Shown here: positions 1-10,749 of the stretch, in pieces
How the letters are laid out: the number at the start of each line of letters is the position of its first letter
Numbering within the stretch: the stretch's first letter is position 1
Assembly (NCBI RefSeq): GCF_000006565.2
Contig: NC_031474.1
Location: forward strand, 3,259,662 to 3,323,661
Direction of reading: 5' to 3'
Length of the DNA: 64,000 bases
From: Toxoplasma gondii ME49
Lineage: Eukaryota > Apicomplexa > Conoidasida > Eucoccidiorida > Sarcocystidae
Program-made: the position numbers and the translations under genes
The notes under the pieces: model-generated
Seen by the model: only the letters and a program-made list of their open reading frames with translations
Told to the model about the DNA's origin: nothing
Databases searched by the model: none

Positions 1-589
1 TCGACAGGAATCCACTCTCGGTTTGTCCGCATGCGGGAGTCAATGACGGGGAGATAGCCGAAGGCATCTTTCTCCAAATCCTCGACCTGCTTGTTCATCA
101 CGGCTTGAGCAGCCCGCTGCTCTGCCTCTGGAAAAAAAAGACGAGGTTCATACACCTTGGGTCCTGAAGAGCAACCAGCTCTGGTCATGACATCCCTGTG
201 TGCCTCTCTTGCCCTTGCCTTGTCTGTTCCGCCTTCTCTGTGACAACCTTTTCTTTCAGTTCTCTCCTCTCTCCTGGTCTCTTCCTCTCTCTGCGCCTTT
301 CTCCCTTCCCCCTTCGGCGCCCCCGCTGCCCGCTCTCGGCCGTTTCCCCCTACCTCTTTCTCTGTCTCCTCTTCCTCTCCGTGGCCTGGCAGCCCCCCAC
401 ACACAGCTCTCGTTTCTTCCCCGCCCATGTCGCCTCTTTCTCACCGAGAGCTTCTCGCTTGGCAGCTTTCGCAGCTTCCTTCGCTGCCTCCTTTTCTGCC
501 TTTTTCTGCGCCTTCTTCGACACGGGCGCCTCGGCTACCTCCGCGACCGAGGGCGCCGCCTCCTCTCGCTTCGGCGTCTCTTCCGGCAT
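1..589 (-). CDS. Aminoacyl-tRNA synthetase, class II, probably aspartyl (5' part only)
   Basis: Partial gene that runs off the left edge. Two exons are visible on the minus strand: 589-445 (starts ATG, ends at a GTGAGA donor) and 127-1 (after a TTTTTTCCAG acceptor). The phases fit (48 codons plus one base, completed by AG to give Glu). The N-terminus is an Ala/Lys/Glu-rich helix (SKKAQKKAEKEAAKEAAK) like the RNA-binding extension of eukaryotic cytosolic AspRS. It is followed by KDAFGYLPVIDSR, which matches by memory the start of the anticodon-binding region of yeast AspRS (NYGKLPLIQSR). The catalytic domain lies outside the window. Lysyl-tRNA synthetase also has a Lys-rich extension, but the segment after it fits AspRS better. 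The upstream in-frame reading (to about 1315) is probably 5' UTR. Confidence 0.6.
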
Positions 590-2936
590 GGGGGGCGGCA
601 GAGAAGACAAACAGGAAAACGCACGGAGGAGAGACGGTGTTGTCGGCGAAGAAGAAACCGAAACAGCTGAAGGCATGCGCCTGTCGACCTCTGCTGAGTG
701 ACCCGCGAGAGAGGAACAGCGAGCAGAGGAGAGGGGAAGACTCCGTGGCCTGAGGAGGGCGCTGGACGAACGGAACCGCGAGACGCCTATGAAGGAGACA
801 CTTGGTTTCAACGCCTTTGTGGGGAGTGAAGAGAAGCAGCGAGAAGTCACGGGCGCTCTAGCTGAAGAAGGCGAGACAGAAGTGAAGCAAAGAGAAGAAG
901 AAGGAAGAACGCGCATTCGCCAGTTCTCTTTGTTTCTGCCAAAGCAGCGGTCGCCGGGTTCGGCGGCAGCGAAAGCAGAAGAGCGAAACGGACTCCTCCT
1001 ACGAGCAGCACAAGACGAGAGAAAAGAAGCAGAGAGAGAAGAGAGCCAAGGAACGAGAGGTGCAGAAGGGGGAGAGCTGGAAAGCTCAGAAACTCCCGAC
1101 GAGCGCAGCGGGGAGAAAGGAGAGGAAGTCGAGAGGAAAAAGCGAGAAGCGGGCCGTTGCTGAGGCAAAAAAACTTCTTCAGTGTCGATGAGAAACAAAG
1201 AGAAGATAAAGAGAATCGGAGCGAAACGGAACGGTGGAAATCGCATGCAGAGAGAACAGAGACCGTCTCTCTCCATGGACTGCGTTATCAGCTCTGGAAA
1301 TCGTCTGATCCGCACTAGAGAAGTGAAAAAAGTTGCGGTTTGCGCCTTGTTTCTGTGTGGCTACATGCACATCTCTTCTTCAGACTGAAGGCCAAAGAGA
1401 GCACGAAAAAAGAAGAAGGCACAGGGAAAAGTCAAAAGAAATGGGGGGCGGAGACGGCCGTCGCGAAGCAGCGACGGACCCAGCGCGTTCCACGGAGTAC
1501 TCATACACCCTCCAGGAAAAAAGTGAAAGAGGACGCGGCTCTCCACGCTCAGACGCCACAAGCGAGAACAGGAAAGAAAACAAAGGAGAAAACGAGGGAG
1601 AACAAGCAGCGGAGATGCTGTGTTGGTCGCCCCCCTGTCTCTGTGCGCACAGTCGACTCAGCGGGCATTCTCGGCGCGTATGTTCACCTCCGAGGGATCC
1701 CAGAAAACAAAAAAAAGAAATAGAATACAGAGAAGAAAATTTCCCGGTCTCCATCGGAGAAGACACACCTGCGCTTCTCTCTGGGCTGTTTGCGTCGAAT
1801 CCAATGAGTCTCCGCGTTTCGTCTCCCGCAGAGCCGACGGACTGTTGTTCGGACATTGTTTTCCGAATATAAGGCGGTCTCAGCCCCTCCTGAGAAGTGT
1901 CACCCGCTGACCGAAAAACGTTTTTCTTCCGGCGCAGAGTTTTCTCTCTCCCTCGCATCCGCCTTTTCTCCTCTTGATGGCTGCGTTCGCGTTACTCCAT
2001 GCGTTTTTTCCGCGTCGTGTATCCGGTATCCTCGGTCGGTTTCCCTCGCTCCGTCGAAGGAGATGCGGCACTGCAAGCCGCCCGGCGCGTTCCCGTCCCC
2101 GGAATGGCGTGAGGCCCTGTTCCCATCTTTCCTTTGGGTTCTGAAAAGTCCCGCTTTTTCCGAGTTTTTCCCCCAAGTTTTTGCCGTTTTCTCTCCGGGT
2201 TTGACGCCGCACGCGCACTCGCGCAGCCAGAGCGGGTCTTCGTTGTTCTTTACTGTTTTGTGCGGTTTTCTCTCCCTCTCGTCGACGTCTTCTCGACGAC
2301 GCCCTAAAGCCTTTTTCTTCCAATTAAAGCGCGGAAACGTTTTTTCTCTCCCGAGACACCTGTGAATAGCCGAGGCGCCGCGACGCAGCAGACTCGCAGC
2401 CGGAACGCTTGCCTGCGAAAAACAAGACCCACTGAAACAGAAAACTGAACATTCGGGCGCGGTCTATCGCCATTCACTCGCAACTGTCGTGAACCTGCTT
2501 TGTAGAGACTTCATCGCACGCGTCTCTAGACATATGTAACCTCCCAGAGCCTTCAAAAGTGGAAGTGGACCCTCCCTGCCCATAATGCGTAAATGCTTCT
2601 CTGCAAGTCCGGATGACGCCGCGTGTCACCGGCTCGACTGCTTGCGTGTGTATGTGGAGATTGCTTCCATCAATTTGGATGAATTCGTCATCTGAAGACT
2701 AGCTGCAACTCTTTTTTTACGCATGCATGAACGTCTTCTTCGCGTGGAAACGGCGCGAGGTCTCCGGATTGCTCCCGTTCTCTTCGTCCCCTGTCGTCGT
2801 TCGCGTCGCTCCTTCTGTGCGCAGTTCTGTCGAGACAGTTTCTCTCCAATCAGGTATCTTCGCCTTGCTCGTTCGTGCACTGTCAGGGGGTCTTGGTCGA
2901 ATTCGTTTCCAGTTGTGACGATTTCTCTGACGCAGA
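590..2936. other. Divergent intergenic/5' UTR region
   Basis: Lies between the minus-strand synthetase and the plus-strand gene that follows. Open frames here are Arg/Ser/Glu-rich readings of purine- or pyrimidine-biased DNA, without recognisable domains or conserved exon structure. It probably holds both 5' UTRs and promoters. No specific element can be assigned with confidence. Confidence 0.5.
2721..2729. promoter_or_regulatory. GCATGC-type motif
   Basis: The palindrome GCATGC overlaps a second ATGCAT here, about 200 bp upstream of the open frame starting at 2937. GCATGC-type motifs are known in coccidian promoters and as ApiAP2-type sites. The same hexamer also occurs by chance elsewhere in this window, so function is a guess. 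Confidence 0.2.
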
Positions 2937-3611
2937 ATGCAGTGGAGAACTCTGCCTCGCCGCCCTCCTTGTAGAATGTTTTCTGCTGCTTCAGAAACGC
3001 GCTCCTCTCACAGCGTCTCCCTTCCTCTCTCACTCCCTCTTTCCTCTGAGTCTTGGAGGAAAACCAACTCGGCTGCTCCGCATCTTGCTCCGCGTGCCTC
3101 TTATTGCTGCCGGAGACACCCTCCTGCCCTCTCCGCCGAACAACCTCAGTCTGCTCTGCCCTCCTATCGCTCTTCCTTGCGGCCTTCTCTCCCGTGCTCT
3201 CCTTCGCTCTCCAGCTCTTCTTCTTTCTCCTGCTCTCCGTGTGTCTCCTCCTCGGCTGCTCTGCCGGGGCGCGAGCGCGGTCGGAAGGAGACAGTGAAGC
3301 GGGTGGCTGTCTCCGGACCTTCAGAAGTCAATCGGCGGGATCAAGTGTCTCCAGTGTGGGGTCGGCTCGCGAGGCGGGAGAGGGGCAGACTTTGGGCTGG
3401 CGGCAGGCGCGCGGTCAAGGGAGACAGGAACGAAAAAAGAGTTTTTTGCCGCAGAGACTTCTCGGCAATTGGGGTGTCGACTGCGTGGCACAGAGGCCTC
3501 AGCGTCTCCTCTGGAACGAACGTCCCTGCCGCCTGTTCAGACAAGAATTTCGACCGAGAAAATGAAGTTGCTTTTTCTGTAGAGAAGGAAAACGCAGGTC
3601 CTCGGAACAAG
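2937..3611 (+). CDS. Possible upstream coding exon of the 4.2-6.6 kb gene
   Basis: Open frame with ATGs at 2937 and 2976, Ser/Arg-rich, with no recognised domain. It runs into a strong donor (CAA|GTAAGAG at 3612) just before the in-frame TAA. A pyrimidine-rich acceptor at 4184-4185 (TTCGAG|TGTTCG) would join it, in the required phase (two bases plus one), to the long frame that contains ATG 4211. That would give an N-terminal extension of about 225 aa. The phase match supports the idea but could be chance; the alternative is that this is untranslated leader and translation starts at 4211. Confidence 0.3.
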
Positions 3612-4210
3612 TAAGAGAGAGAAACAAAGTGCGTTTCTGACGTGGTGTGAGCATCGTAAACGCTTTCAGGTTTCTTCTGTCGTTCCTTTTCGGGTGTGGA
3701 GAGGGGATCCTGGACACAGGATGTAGCACTGCGACGAACTGCTGCCTTTTCTGTGAATCCCCAAAGTCTAAATTTAGCGGTTATATATATGGTTTTAGAG
3801 GAAGCGTGGAGCACAGGCGAATCTGGAGGAAACGCGTTTGTGAGGTGCAGAGGGAGGTCTGTTGAAGACTCTCGTTTTACTTTGAGAAGTTCGTTCCGCC
3901 GCGAGATTCAAACCGTGGTTTCGATTGTTCTCTAACGTAGGTCAACAAAAACCAGTGAAGGAGAGGGGTCAAAAGTAAAGGTTTTCCGCGTCTCAGCCAG
4001 GAGTCGAGCTTCTCGGTGACCCTCAGAGAAGCCGAAGTTCTTCTTGCGAGAAGTGGTGTCTCTCCATTAAGGAGGAGATTGGCCGCGCGGCGTCTGGGAG
4101 AAGCATGAGAAATCAAAAAAGGCGCGAGTCTTGACTCCCTCGTTTCGTGGAGAAGACACTGAGGGCGTTTCCTCGTCGGTTCGAGTGTTCGCCTCTGTTC
4201 TGGCGATGTG

Positions 4211-6571
4211 ATGTCTGGAAACGAGAAGAAGAGTTGCACATTTTCGCGGGGTTCCGTATCCATGTTGTCTTGCAGACGAGAAACGCGAGAGCTTCTGGAT
4301 CCCAGAGAGGAGATGAGGAGGAGGGTATCCGGAGAACGCCAGCGAGAAGGGCCAGCAGGGTCGAGGAAACTCACAAAAAAGTTCTGCCCGGAGTCTGCAT
4401 CTTTCTCCGTGCACTCTCTTTCTCACGCGAGGGTCTCTTCTGTGAAGAGCCCAGGCGAGAAGAACTCGTCTGTTTCTCCCGCGTTCCTCCTCCCCACTTC
4501 AGAGTCAGCAGGCTCAGGGGAGCAGACGAGGAAGCAGTCAGAGAGGTCCAGAGAGAAGACACGGAGACGACGGACGGAGGCCGCAAGCGCAGACCGGGAG
4601 CCGGGAAGCCAGAGGCGCGGAGAGGGAAGTGACAAGAAGTGGAAGGTCTCTAGTCCTCGTGTTCGGAGCTCTTCTTCGCGGTGGTTTGGCGGCAGAAGAA
4701 AAGGAGTCTCTGCGGTGTCTGTGCGAGGCAACTGGGAGGCGAAACTGTCTCTTTCGGTGGCTTCCAGACTTGCCAAAGAGAAGAAAAATAAAACCGAACT
4801 TGGAATGGGGGGTCTCCTCGCGGCGCCTGTGCCTCTCGCTTCGCTGCGTGAGTCGCCGGGTCTCTCATACGACTCAGACGACTCATCCCGGAAGAAGAGA
4901 AAGAGCAAAGAGACTCCCAGCGAGCGACAAGGAAAACCACCTCCCAGTCTACTTCCAAATCCTGGCCTCGACTCCAAGAAGCCGATATCTCCCCGTCTTT
5001 CTTCTTCCTCTTCTTCCTCGCCTTCCTCTTCTTCCTCTTCTTCCTCTTCTTCCTCTCCGTGTACTTCTTCGATTGTCCCTGGGTTTTTGACTGCGTTGAA
5101 GAGGAGACAGCCGCCGCCGCAGCAGAGGTGCAAGAGGAGCACTGCTTGGCGCATGTCTTCGGTGTGTGTGCGGGGAGGAGACGACCGGGGGGTGGGGACG
5201 CGGGCGAAGAGTACTTGTCGAACCTCCGACTTCGTCTGTGAATCGGGAAAAGATGGACTGTTGCCCGGAGGACAGAAGGACCTGAAAGAGGAAGGGTGTG
5301 GGGTGACGCAGTTGAGGGCGCAGGAAGGTCTCTCGGGGACAGAGAGAGACGGTCCTCTCGGCGAAATGCGAGGCGGGAAGAGGAAAAGAGAAGACAAGCG
5401 GGCGGAGGTCCAGCTGGCAAGGAGCGGCGAAGGCCTGAAGACTGAAGAGGAACGCGAGAGGCTGCGCGAGCAGGCTCGACAAGAAAACCTCGCAATTTGG
5501 CAGAGAGGACAAGACCTGCTGGAAGAGTCCGCGTTCAGTTCGCAGAGTTCACCCGAGTGGTACACCGCGCCCTGGCGTCGAGCTGCGCTGTCTAAACACA
5601 GGGCCGACAGAGAGAAGACGGAGGGTCGCAGCATGTTTGGGACGACAGGAGTGAAGCGCGAAGAGAAGGACTTGGAGAGAAATGCGCCGAAAAGGGAGGA
5701 GAATGATGGTAAACGCGAAACAGTAAATACAGAAGAATCGGCAGGTGAAACTGCAGATACAACGACCGACTGTATTGCCAAGCGACGTCCCCTCCGTCGC
5801 TGTCGCGTACCACCCCTCTTCTCGTACGCTTCTTTATCTTCTCCGTCTTCTTCATCTTCGTCTTGCTCTTCCACGTCTTCTTCCTCTTCTTCGTCTTCGA
5901 CTTCCTCTGCGACGTCTTCTCCCTCTTCCTCTTCTTCGTCTTCCTCGGCCGACGGTCGCCGTCGTTCTGCTCGTTTACGCGAAGGCAGTGCCGATATTGT
6001 TGGTGTGAATGCGTCCGTGGACGCAGGTCCTGCGAACAGTTGTCAAGTGGTTGCCAGTGCTCGTCGGGCATCTGTTTCTCGCAGTTGTGCAACTGGCGCG
6101 TCGAGAGATCTTCCGCCTCGAGCCTGCGCCTCCGCAGAAGTGTCAAGTTTCTCTCTGAACTCTTCCTCGAACTTCAGACACTGTGCGCCTTACGTTCGGA
6201 GTCTCGCGCGTCGCGCAGGCTGGGAGCGTGTGCCTCCGTCTCTTCTTCTTCTCTTCGTCGAAGAATTGGGGGCGTCTCTCAGTCGCGGACTGTGGAGGCG
6301 CAAGCGCCGGCGAGAAGGAGACAGGCAGTCTCCGCGCGGAGACAGAGAAGACGGTTCGGGAGCGAAGCATCCCGAGAAGAGGCGTCTCGGAGAAGTCGAG
6401 CGTCTTCTTCAAGTGCAGAACGAGTGGGAACGCGCGAAAGCTGTCTCGATGTGGAGACGCGCGAGGTCTCAAGGCGCCAGCGAAGGCGAGAGTCTGAAGG
6501 AAATTCGATCGAGGCTCAGAGGTCACGCCCACCCCGTCGGATGCTTGGCTCCTGTGTGCGAAGAATTCTAA
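4211..6571 (+). CDS. Unknown Ser/Arg-rich coccidian protein, about 786 aa
   Basis: A single uninterrupted frame of 2.36 kb with GC-rich third positions, taken to start at ATG 4211 (a stop lies in frame at 4160; an upstream exon ending at 3611 may join at 4186). The N-terminal half is basic and Ser-rich. Two poly-Ser tracts lie at about 5001-5055 and 5827-5950, the first encoded by TCTTCC repeats. A charged helical segment (EERERLREQARQENLAIW) lies near 5450-5505. Near the C-terminus (about 6190-6290) is YVRSLARRAGWERV followed by a hydrophobic helix, faintly like the first helix of H4-type histone folds. The tail is a basic coiled-coil-like helix. I do not recognise the family. Low complexity makes a nuclear or scaffold role conceivable, but this is a guess. 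Confidence 0.7.
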   Translation: MSGNEKKSCTFSRGSVSMLSCRRETRELLDPREEMRRRVSGERQREGPAGSRKLTKKFCPESASFSVHSLSHARVSSVKSPGEKNSSVSPAFLLPTSESAGSGEQTRKQSERSREKTRRRRTEAASADREPGSQRRGEGSDKKWKVSSPRVRSSSSRWFGGRRKGVSAVSVRGNWEAKLSLSVASRLAKEKKNKTELGMGGLLAAPVPLASLRESPGLSYDSDDSSRKKRKSKETPSERQGKPPPSLLPNPGLDSKKPISPRLSSSSSSSPSSSSSSSSSSSPCTSSIVPGFLTALKRRQPPPQQRCKRSTAWRMSSVCVRGGDDRGVGTRAKSTCRTSDFVCESGKDGLLPGGQKDLKEEGCGVTQLRAQEGLSGTERDGPLGEMRGGKRKREDKRAEVQLARSGEGLKTEEERERLREQARQENLAIWQRGQDLLEESAFSSQSSPEWYTAPWRRAALSKHRADREKTEGRSMFGTTGVKREEKDLERNAPKREENDGKRETVNTEESAGETADTTTDCIAKRRPLRRCRVPPLFSYASLSSPSSSSSSCSSTSSSSSSSSTSSATSSPSSSSSSSSADGRRRSARLREGSADIVGVNASVDAGPANSCQVVASARRASVSRSCATGASRDLPPRACASAEVSSFSLNSSSNFRHCAPYVRSLARRAGWERVPPSLLLLFVEELGASLSRGLWRRKRRREGDRQSPRGDREDGSGAKHPEKRRLGEVERLLQVQNEWERAKAVSMWRRARSQGASEGESLKEIRSRLRGHAHPVGCLAPVCEEF
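5001..5055 (+). repeat. TCTTCC poly-Ser coding repeat
   Basis: Repeated TCTTCC/TCTTCT units encode an almost pure run of about 18 serines in the plus-strand gene. It is also a perfect polypyrimidine tract on the plus strand. A similar but more degenerate tract follows at 5827-5950. Confidence 0.8.
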
Positions 6572-8580
6572 AAACAGTCGAGAAGAATGGGCGAAATTCG
6601 AGCGGCCGAGGAACAGAGTCATCGGACTTCAAGAGGGGGGTACGGCGAGTGTTTTTTGGCGCGCATGCGAAGAAGAGGACAGGGAAGAAAAGGAAGTGTA
6701 GGGCGTGAAGGTGCAGATACAGCGTGGAATGTCACTGTGTGGTTTCCGATCGAGGCCAGCTGAGGAAATTCGGCGTCGGAAAGATTCCGAAATCCACGAG
6801 AGGAAGCCTCGTGGCTGTAGCATCGCCTCTCACGTAGTTTGCGTGGAAAAACAGGCGCGAAGTGAAGGAAAACAGGTTTTACTGTCAAAGAGTTTCTTCT
6901 CGGTGTCTAGGAAACGAGAAACACGGCGACAGGGTCGTCTTTGGTTTTTTTACTGGACAGTCCTTTTGTCAAAGCAGCCACGAAATCTTTTATAAAATGA
7001 TGTGTACAGAGTCTGTAGTGGAATCTACTAGGGATACACGGACCCAGTTCTCGACGGTCCTTCCAAGCGCATGGATGCATATGTGCAAATGTCTGTGTGT
7101 ACCTACCAGCTGTCCTGTAAATGTCAAGAGGGCGTGTATTCGTGTATCCTGGATACAAAGTTGTAGGTGGGTGTTTGTTCGCATTCTATGCGATGGCTTC
7201 TGAGGAGCCGTCAAATGTTCTTGTGAGGACATCTCTTCTGAAGAGAGACCAGTTTCCGCTGAGGCACCGGGAAAAGTTTTTCGGGATGTGGCCTTCCCCA
7301 AGGTAGGCGAAGGGAGTGTCGGGCGTTTCGTCGGCGATGGCTGGCCATCTGGAACAGCGAGGCGTGGAACGATCACAGAAGGAACTCGAAAGAAAAGGTG
7401 GACATCCTTTTCACGGGAGTCACAGAAACAGGCGTCCCTTCCTAATGGCTGTACCGGAATAAAGACCCTAGAGCGTCTATTCACACCCTTTTGATATAAA
7501 AGTGAACAGGAAGGCACGAAACAAACCGCAGGACTGCGTCATGCTCGCGGAATCACTCGAAAGTGTAGCAGCGGTTCCTTCTCTTTTTGTTCCTCTGTCT
7601 GTATTGGAGGCCCGGACGCCACACATACACAGAACGAGCGGCGTCTGCGACGTTTTTCGACTCCGAAGAAAGTATGTAGATCTTTAGCAAAAACTGTCGC
7701 TGTGAGTTTCAGCTTGCTGCACTGCGGCTCGGGTTGTCGCCGAGGAACGAGTCCCACTACTCAAATTCGCACTCCGAAGGGCGCTTCCAAGGGCATTATG
7801 TTTAGAAAATGACAAACTTTTGGACCCCGAGCAAATCGTTCTCTCGTCCGCAGAGTTGACTCCTGGCGAAACAGGTACGGAACCTGGATCACAACCAAGT
7901 TCGGCGCTTACTCGCGTTGCAGAGAGTTGACACTCCGATGAAGCGTGTTTCGTGACCAACTGGCGCTGAGGAGCACCAATGCCCGTAACGGCAGTTTCTA
8001 AATGGTTCGTGGTTTCTACTTTCGTGAGCAGCAGTGGCGGGAGAAAAGAGGGTTCTCCCCAGTGTCGGGATCTGATCGGAGAGGTTGGACTCCCATGAGG
8101 AAAGCACACAGAAAAAACGGAGTCTCACACCGCATCGGAGAGTCTCCCGCGAACCGGGCCACAACAAGACAAAAACGGGAAGAAGCCACTGTACAAAAAT
8201 ACTCTTGACGCAAACCGTGCGTCGGCAGCTTTGACTGCCACCCCCGACAGGTATGTCTCGAAGTCAGAAACTGCCCAGAACATCGTTTGCCAACAGAATG
8301 CACCTTAGCTCATGTCTTCGCGGTTTCTCAACGGTGGATTTATTTTCATTTTCTAGCAACAGCGACGCACTACGACGCTGGTTCTGTGTCCTCTGTCACC
8401 AGTTCGCATGTCTGTGGCTATGCCTTTTGCGCATTCGACGACACATGCGTATTCTGTAAACCTAAATGGTTCGGGTATACGCTTTGCATGTTCCGTGTTG
8501 CACCGAACAGACATCGTCCTCTTTTTCGCGTGAGAAAACGAATCTCTCTCTCTCTCCGCTCCCCGCAACTTCTTCGCCCT
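6572..8580. other. Intergenic, convergent 3' regions
   Basis: Between the plus-strand gene ending at 6571 and the minus-strand gene ending at 8581. Composition is nearer to 50% GC, with many stops in all frames. I see no gene, RNA or repeat. It presumably holds both 3' UTRs. Confidence 0.5.
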
Positions 8581-10749
8581 CTATGCTGTGCGAGAGAGGC
8601 AAGCCTGAGCCTGTTCTGCGGCAGAGGCAATATCGATCTCTCCGTCAGCAGTCAGTACAGGGGGGCCATAGTAAGCCATGGCGTTTCGCGACTTGTAGTA
8701 TTCGTTTCTCATGGCAGACTGAGTGAGTTTCACGTCGAAGCGGTGAGAAACCGGCTCAAAGCGAAGAGCCCAGACGAAGCCGAGAGTCAGAGAAACACCC
8801 AGCATGATGGTGTACATGGCATCCAACGTCTGGAAGCCCACTGCGCCAAAGGCAGTCAGGCCAATGACCTCTGCAGATAAAGAAGAAGAAAAAGCGAACA
8901 ACACATCGAAGAAACAGAATAGACGCAAGAGACTAATCAGTCTGGGTGCGTCGGAATCAGAAACTTCTGACTTAAACGCTCATAATTGAAGATGGTTACG
9001 TCAAAGAGCACATATCGTTGATACAGGAACAGAGGCAAACAAGTAGGCACGAAGTAGAAACGCATGAAATCGTGTTTCCAAAAATCAGCGGGGGGTGCCC
9101 ATGGGTGAGTGTAAGAACGCATGCACGAAGTTGTCTGGATACGTATGTTCGTATGCGTAACTGTCTCGATATACTTACCATAGATAGACATAAAAACATC
9201 GATTGATAGAGAGCTAAACGGAGATATCCCAGCATATATGATGATGTAAAAGAGTTCCACATGCTGTGTTATTTCTTACCAATGAGAGCGGTGAGCTTGA
9301 AGCAGAGGGCACACAGCCAGCCCCAGGCCTCGCCCGCGCCTTCAGAGTGGTAGACCTCGAGGAAGAAGATTCCGGCGCCAATGAACACTAAGGCAAGAGC
9401 GTCACAAAGACGAGCGGTGAAGAAAGTGATCCAAGTGGATCCGCCGCCGAGCTGCTTCTGCATCCAGGGGTCATCGAAGTAGTAGTTGGCCGCGTAGAAA
9501 ACGAGTAGTGAAAGAATCCAGCAGATCACAGCTGCACCGAAAAGGAAACATGTGAAAGTTTGTGTTTTTCGCCACATACATGTGGTGCAGAGAAAGCGAC
9601 GGCAAAATATCAAGGACGAACAGAAGGAAGGGAGACCGTCGAGGGAGAAACGAGAGGGGATCGTAACCTGTGCGAGGTTTCAGCGAACACCTTAACTGCA
9701 TGTTCTAAGAGTCGGCCGAACCGAAACGACTCCTGAGAGGAAGTGGAGACAATGAAACAAACAACTAGCAGAAAGATCACCATACTGCATGCCTACCTTT
9801 CAAACAACACCAGAAACCAGTCGAAGAGTCCCACATTTGCCTCGTGCACCGTTGAATCTTTACACATATTTGTATGTGTGAAGGAATGTGTACGCCCACT
9901 TGTATCTGCGAAGTGGTCACCCTAGATACTTGCATGTTCTTATGGAGTTGCATCATATGTACCGAGAGTTGTAACTTACCGAAGGATGACCCGAACTGGA
10001 GGAATTTGGTGCCGGAGCGATAGCCGCGGGATTGTTTGATGCTGAGGTAAGGTTCACGAAAGGCAGGACAGCACAGAAACAGCGTGTAGAACGGAAATGG
10101 CAAGGCAAGAAAACGAGACACAGTAAGGCCAGCTCCTGCATCTGTGGTCACGCACAGAGGCAGCAGTCCCCAGAGGGGGCTTTGCTGCGCAGCGTAGAGC
10201 ACGTGATGAGTTGTACTCATAAAACAAACATACATTGGTCCTGATTTTACAGACACGGGAGTGCGTAGCTCTTCTCAACTGATGCACCTTGAACAATCAG
10301 AACATCGCAGATCTGTTGACAAGCGTTCCCCACTGTACGCGGTGTGCAGAGCGGGGCGCGCCTTGCACACTTCGGTTTGTGTCTTTTTCAAGCTGAGGAA
10401 GAAGACGGAACGCAACTCATCACAGGCGTTTGTACCTGCTGTCGTCGTCGACGAGAGACTGGAAGGCCATGGTCATGAGGGAACCCATGATGAAGACGCC
10501 GCAGCAGAGCTGGACAACCCAGACCGGTGTTTGTCCAACAGCCTCGGGACTAGCGTGAAAGACACTGAGCAGCGCGAGGCTGTTGCTTCCGCTGGCAGAA
10601 ATGGTGAAAACAATCCCCATGTAGGCGGCCAACTGGGTCAGGAAGCCAAGTCTCAAGTTGTAGTTCACCATGAAATACCAAAAGGGCTCCAATTGTGGGC
10701 CGCGCCCTTCGGGCGCTTCGCCGGGTCGGACGACGTACGTCAAGAACAT
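8581..10749 (-). CDS. GAPM-like six-span membrane protein, copy A, 305 aa
   Basis: Four exons on the minus strand: 10749-10436, 10041-9980, 9531-9280 and 8870-8581 (314, 62, 252 and 290 nt). All junctions are GT-AG and phase-consistent, giving 305 aa. Six hydrophobic segments are visible: two in exon 1, two to three in exon 3 (around LLVFYAANYYF, ALVFIGAGIFFLEVY and CALCFKLTALI) and one in exon 4 (MLGVSLTLGFVWAL). Exon 2 encodes the loop SIKQSRGYRSGTKFLQFG. Length, six spans and short polar termini fit the apicomplexan GAPM family, which sits in the inner membrane complex, contacts the glideosome and the subpellicular network, and stabilises cortical microtubules. Family assignment is from memory of the family layout, not a search. 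A paralogue with the same exon lengths lies 3.7 kb upstream. Confidence 0.65.
9245..9379 (-). repeat. Near-identical tract shared with copy B
   Basis: From about 9261 to 9379 this matches 15166-15284 of the second copy base for base. With two mismatches the match continues into the first 35 or so bases of the following intron, ending at AAGAG(T/C)TCCACATGCTG. The rest of the intron does not align by eye. Confidence 0.8.

Noticed and set aside
590..1315. Minus-strand open frame extending the synthetase N-terminus upstream
   Set aside because: Low-complexity Ser/Arg reading with no synthetase similarity. ATG 589 gives the N-terminus expected for AspRS, so this is more likely 5' UTR.
4423..5874. 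483-codon minus-strand frame
   Set aside because: Antisense shadow of the plus-strand gene; its poly-Glu run is just the complement of the poly-Ser codons.
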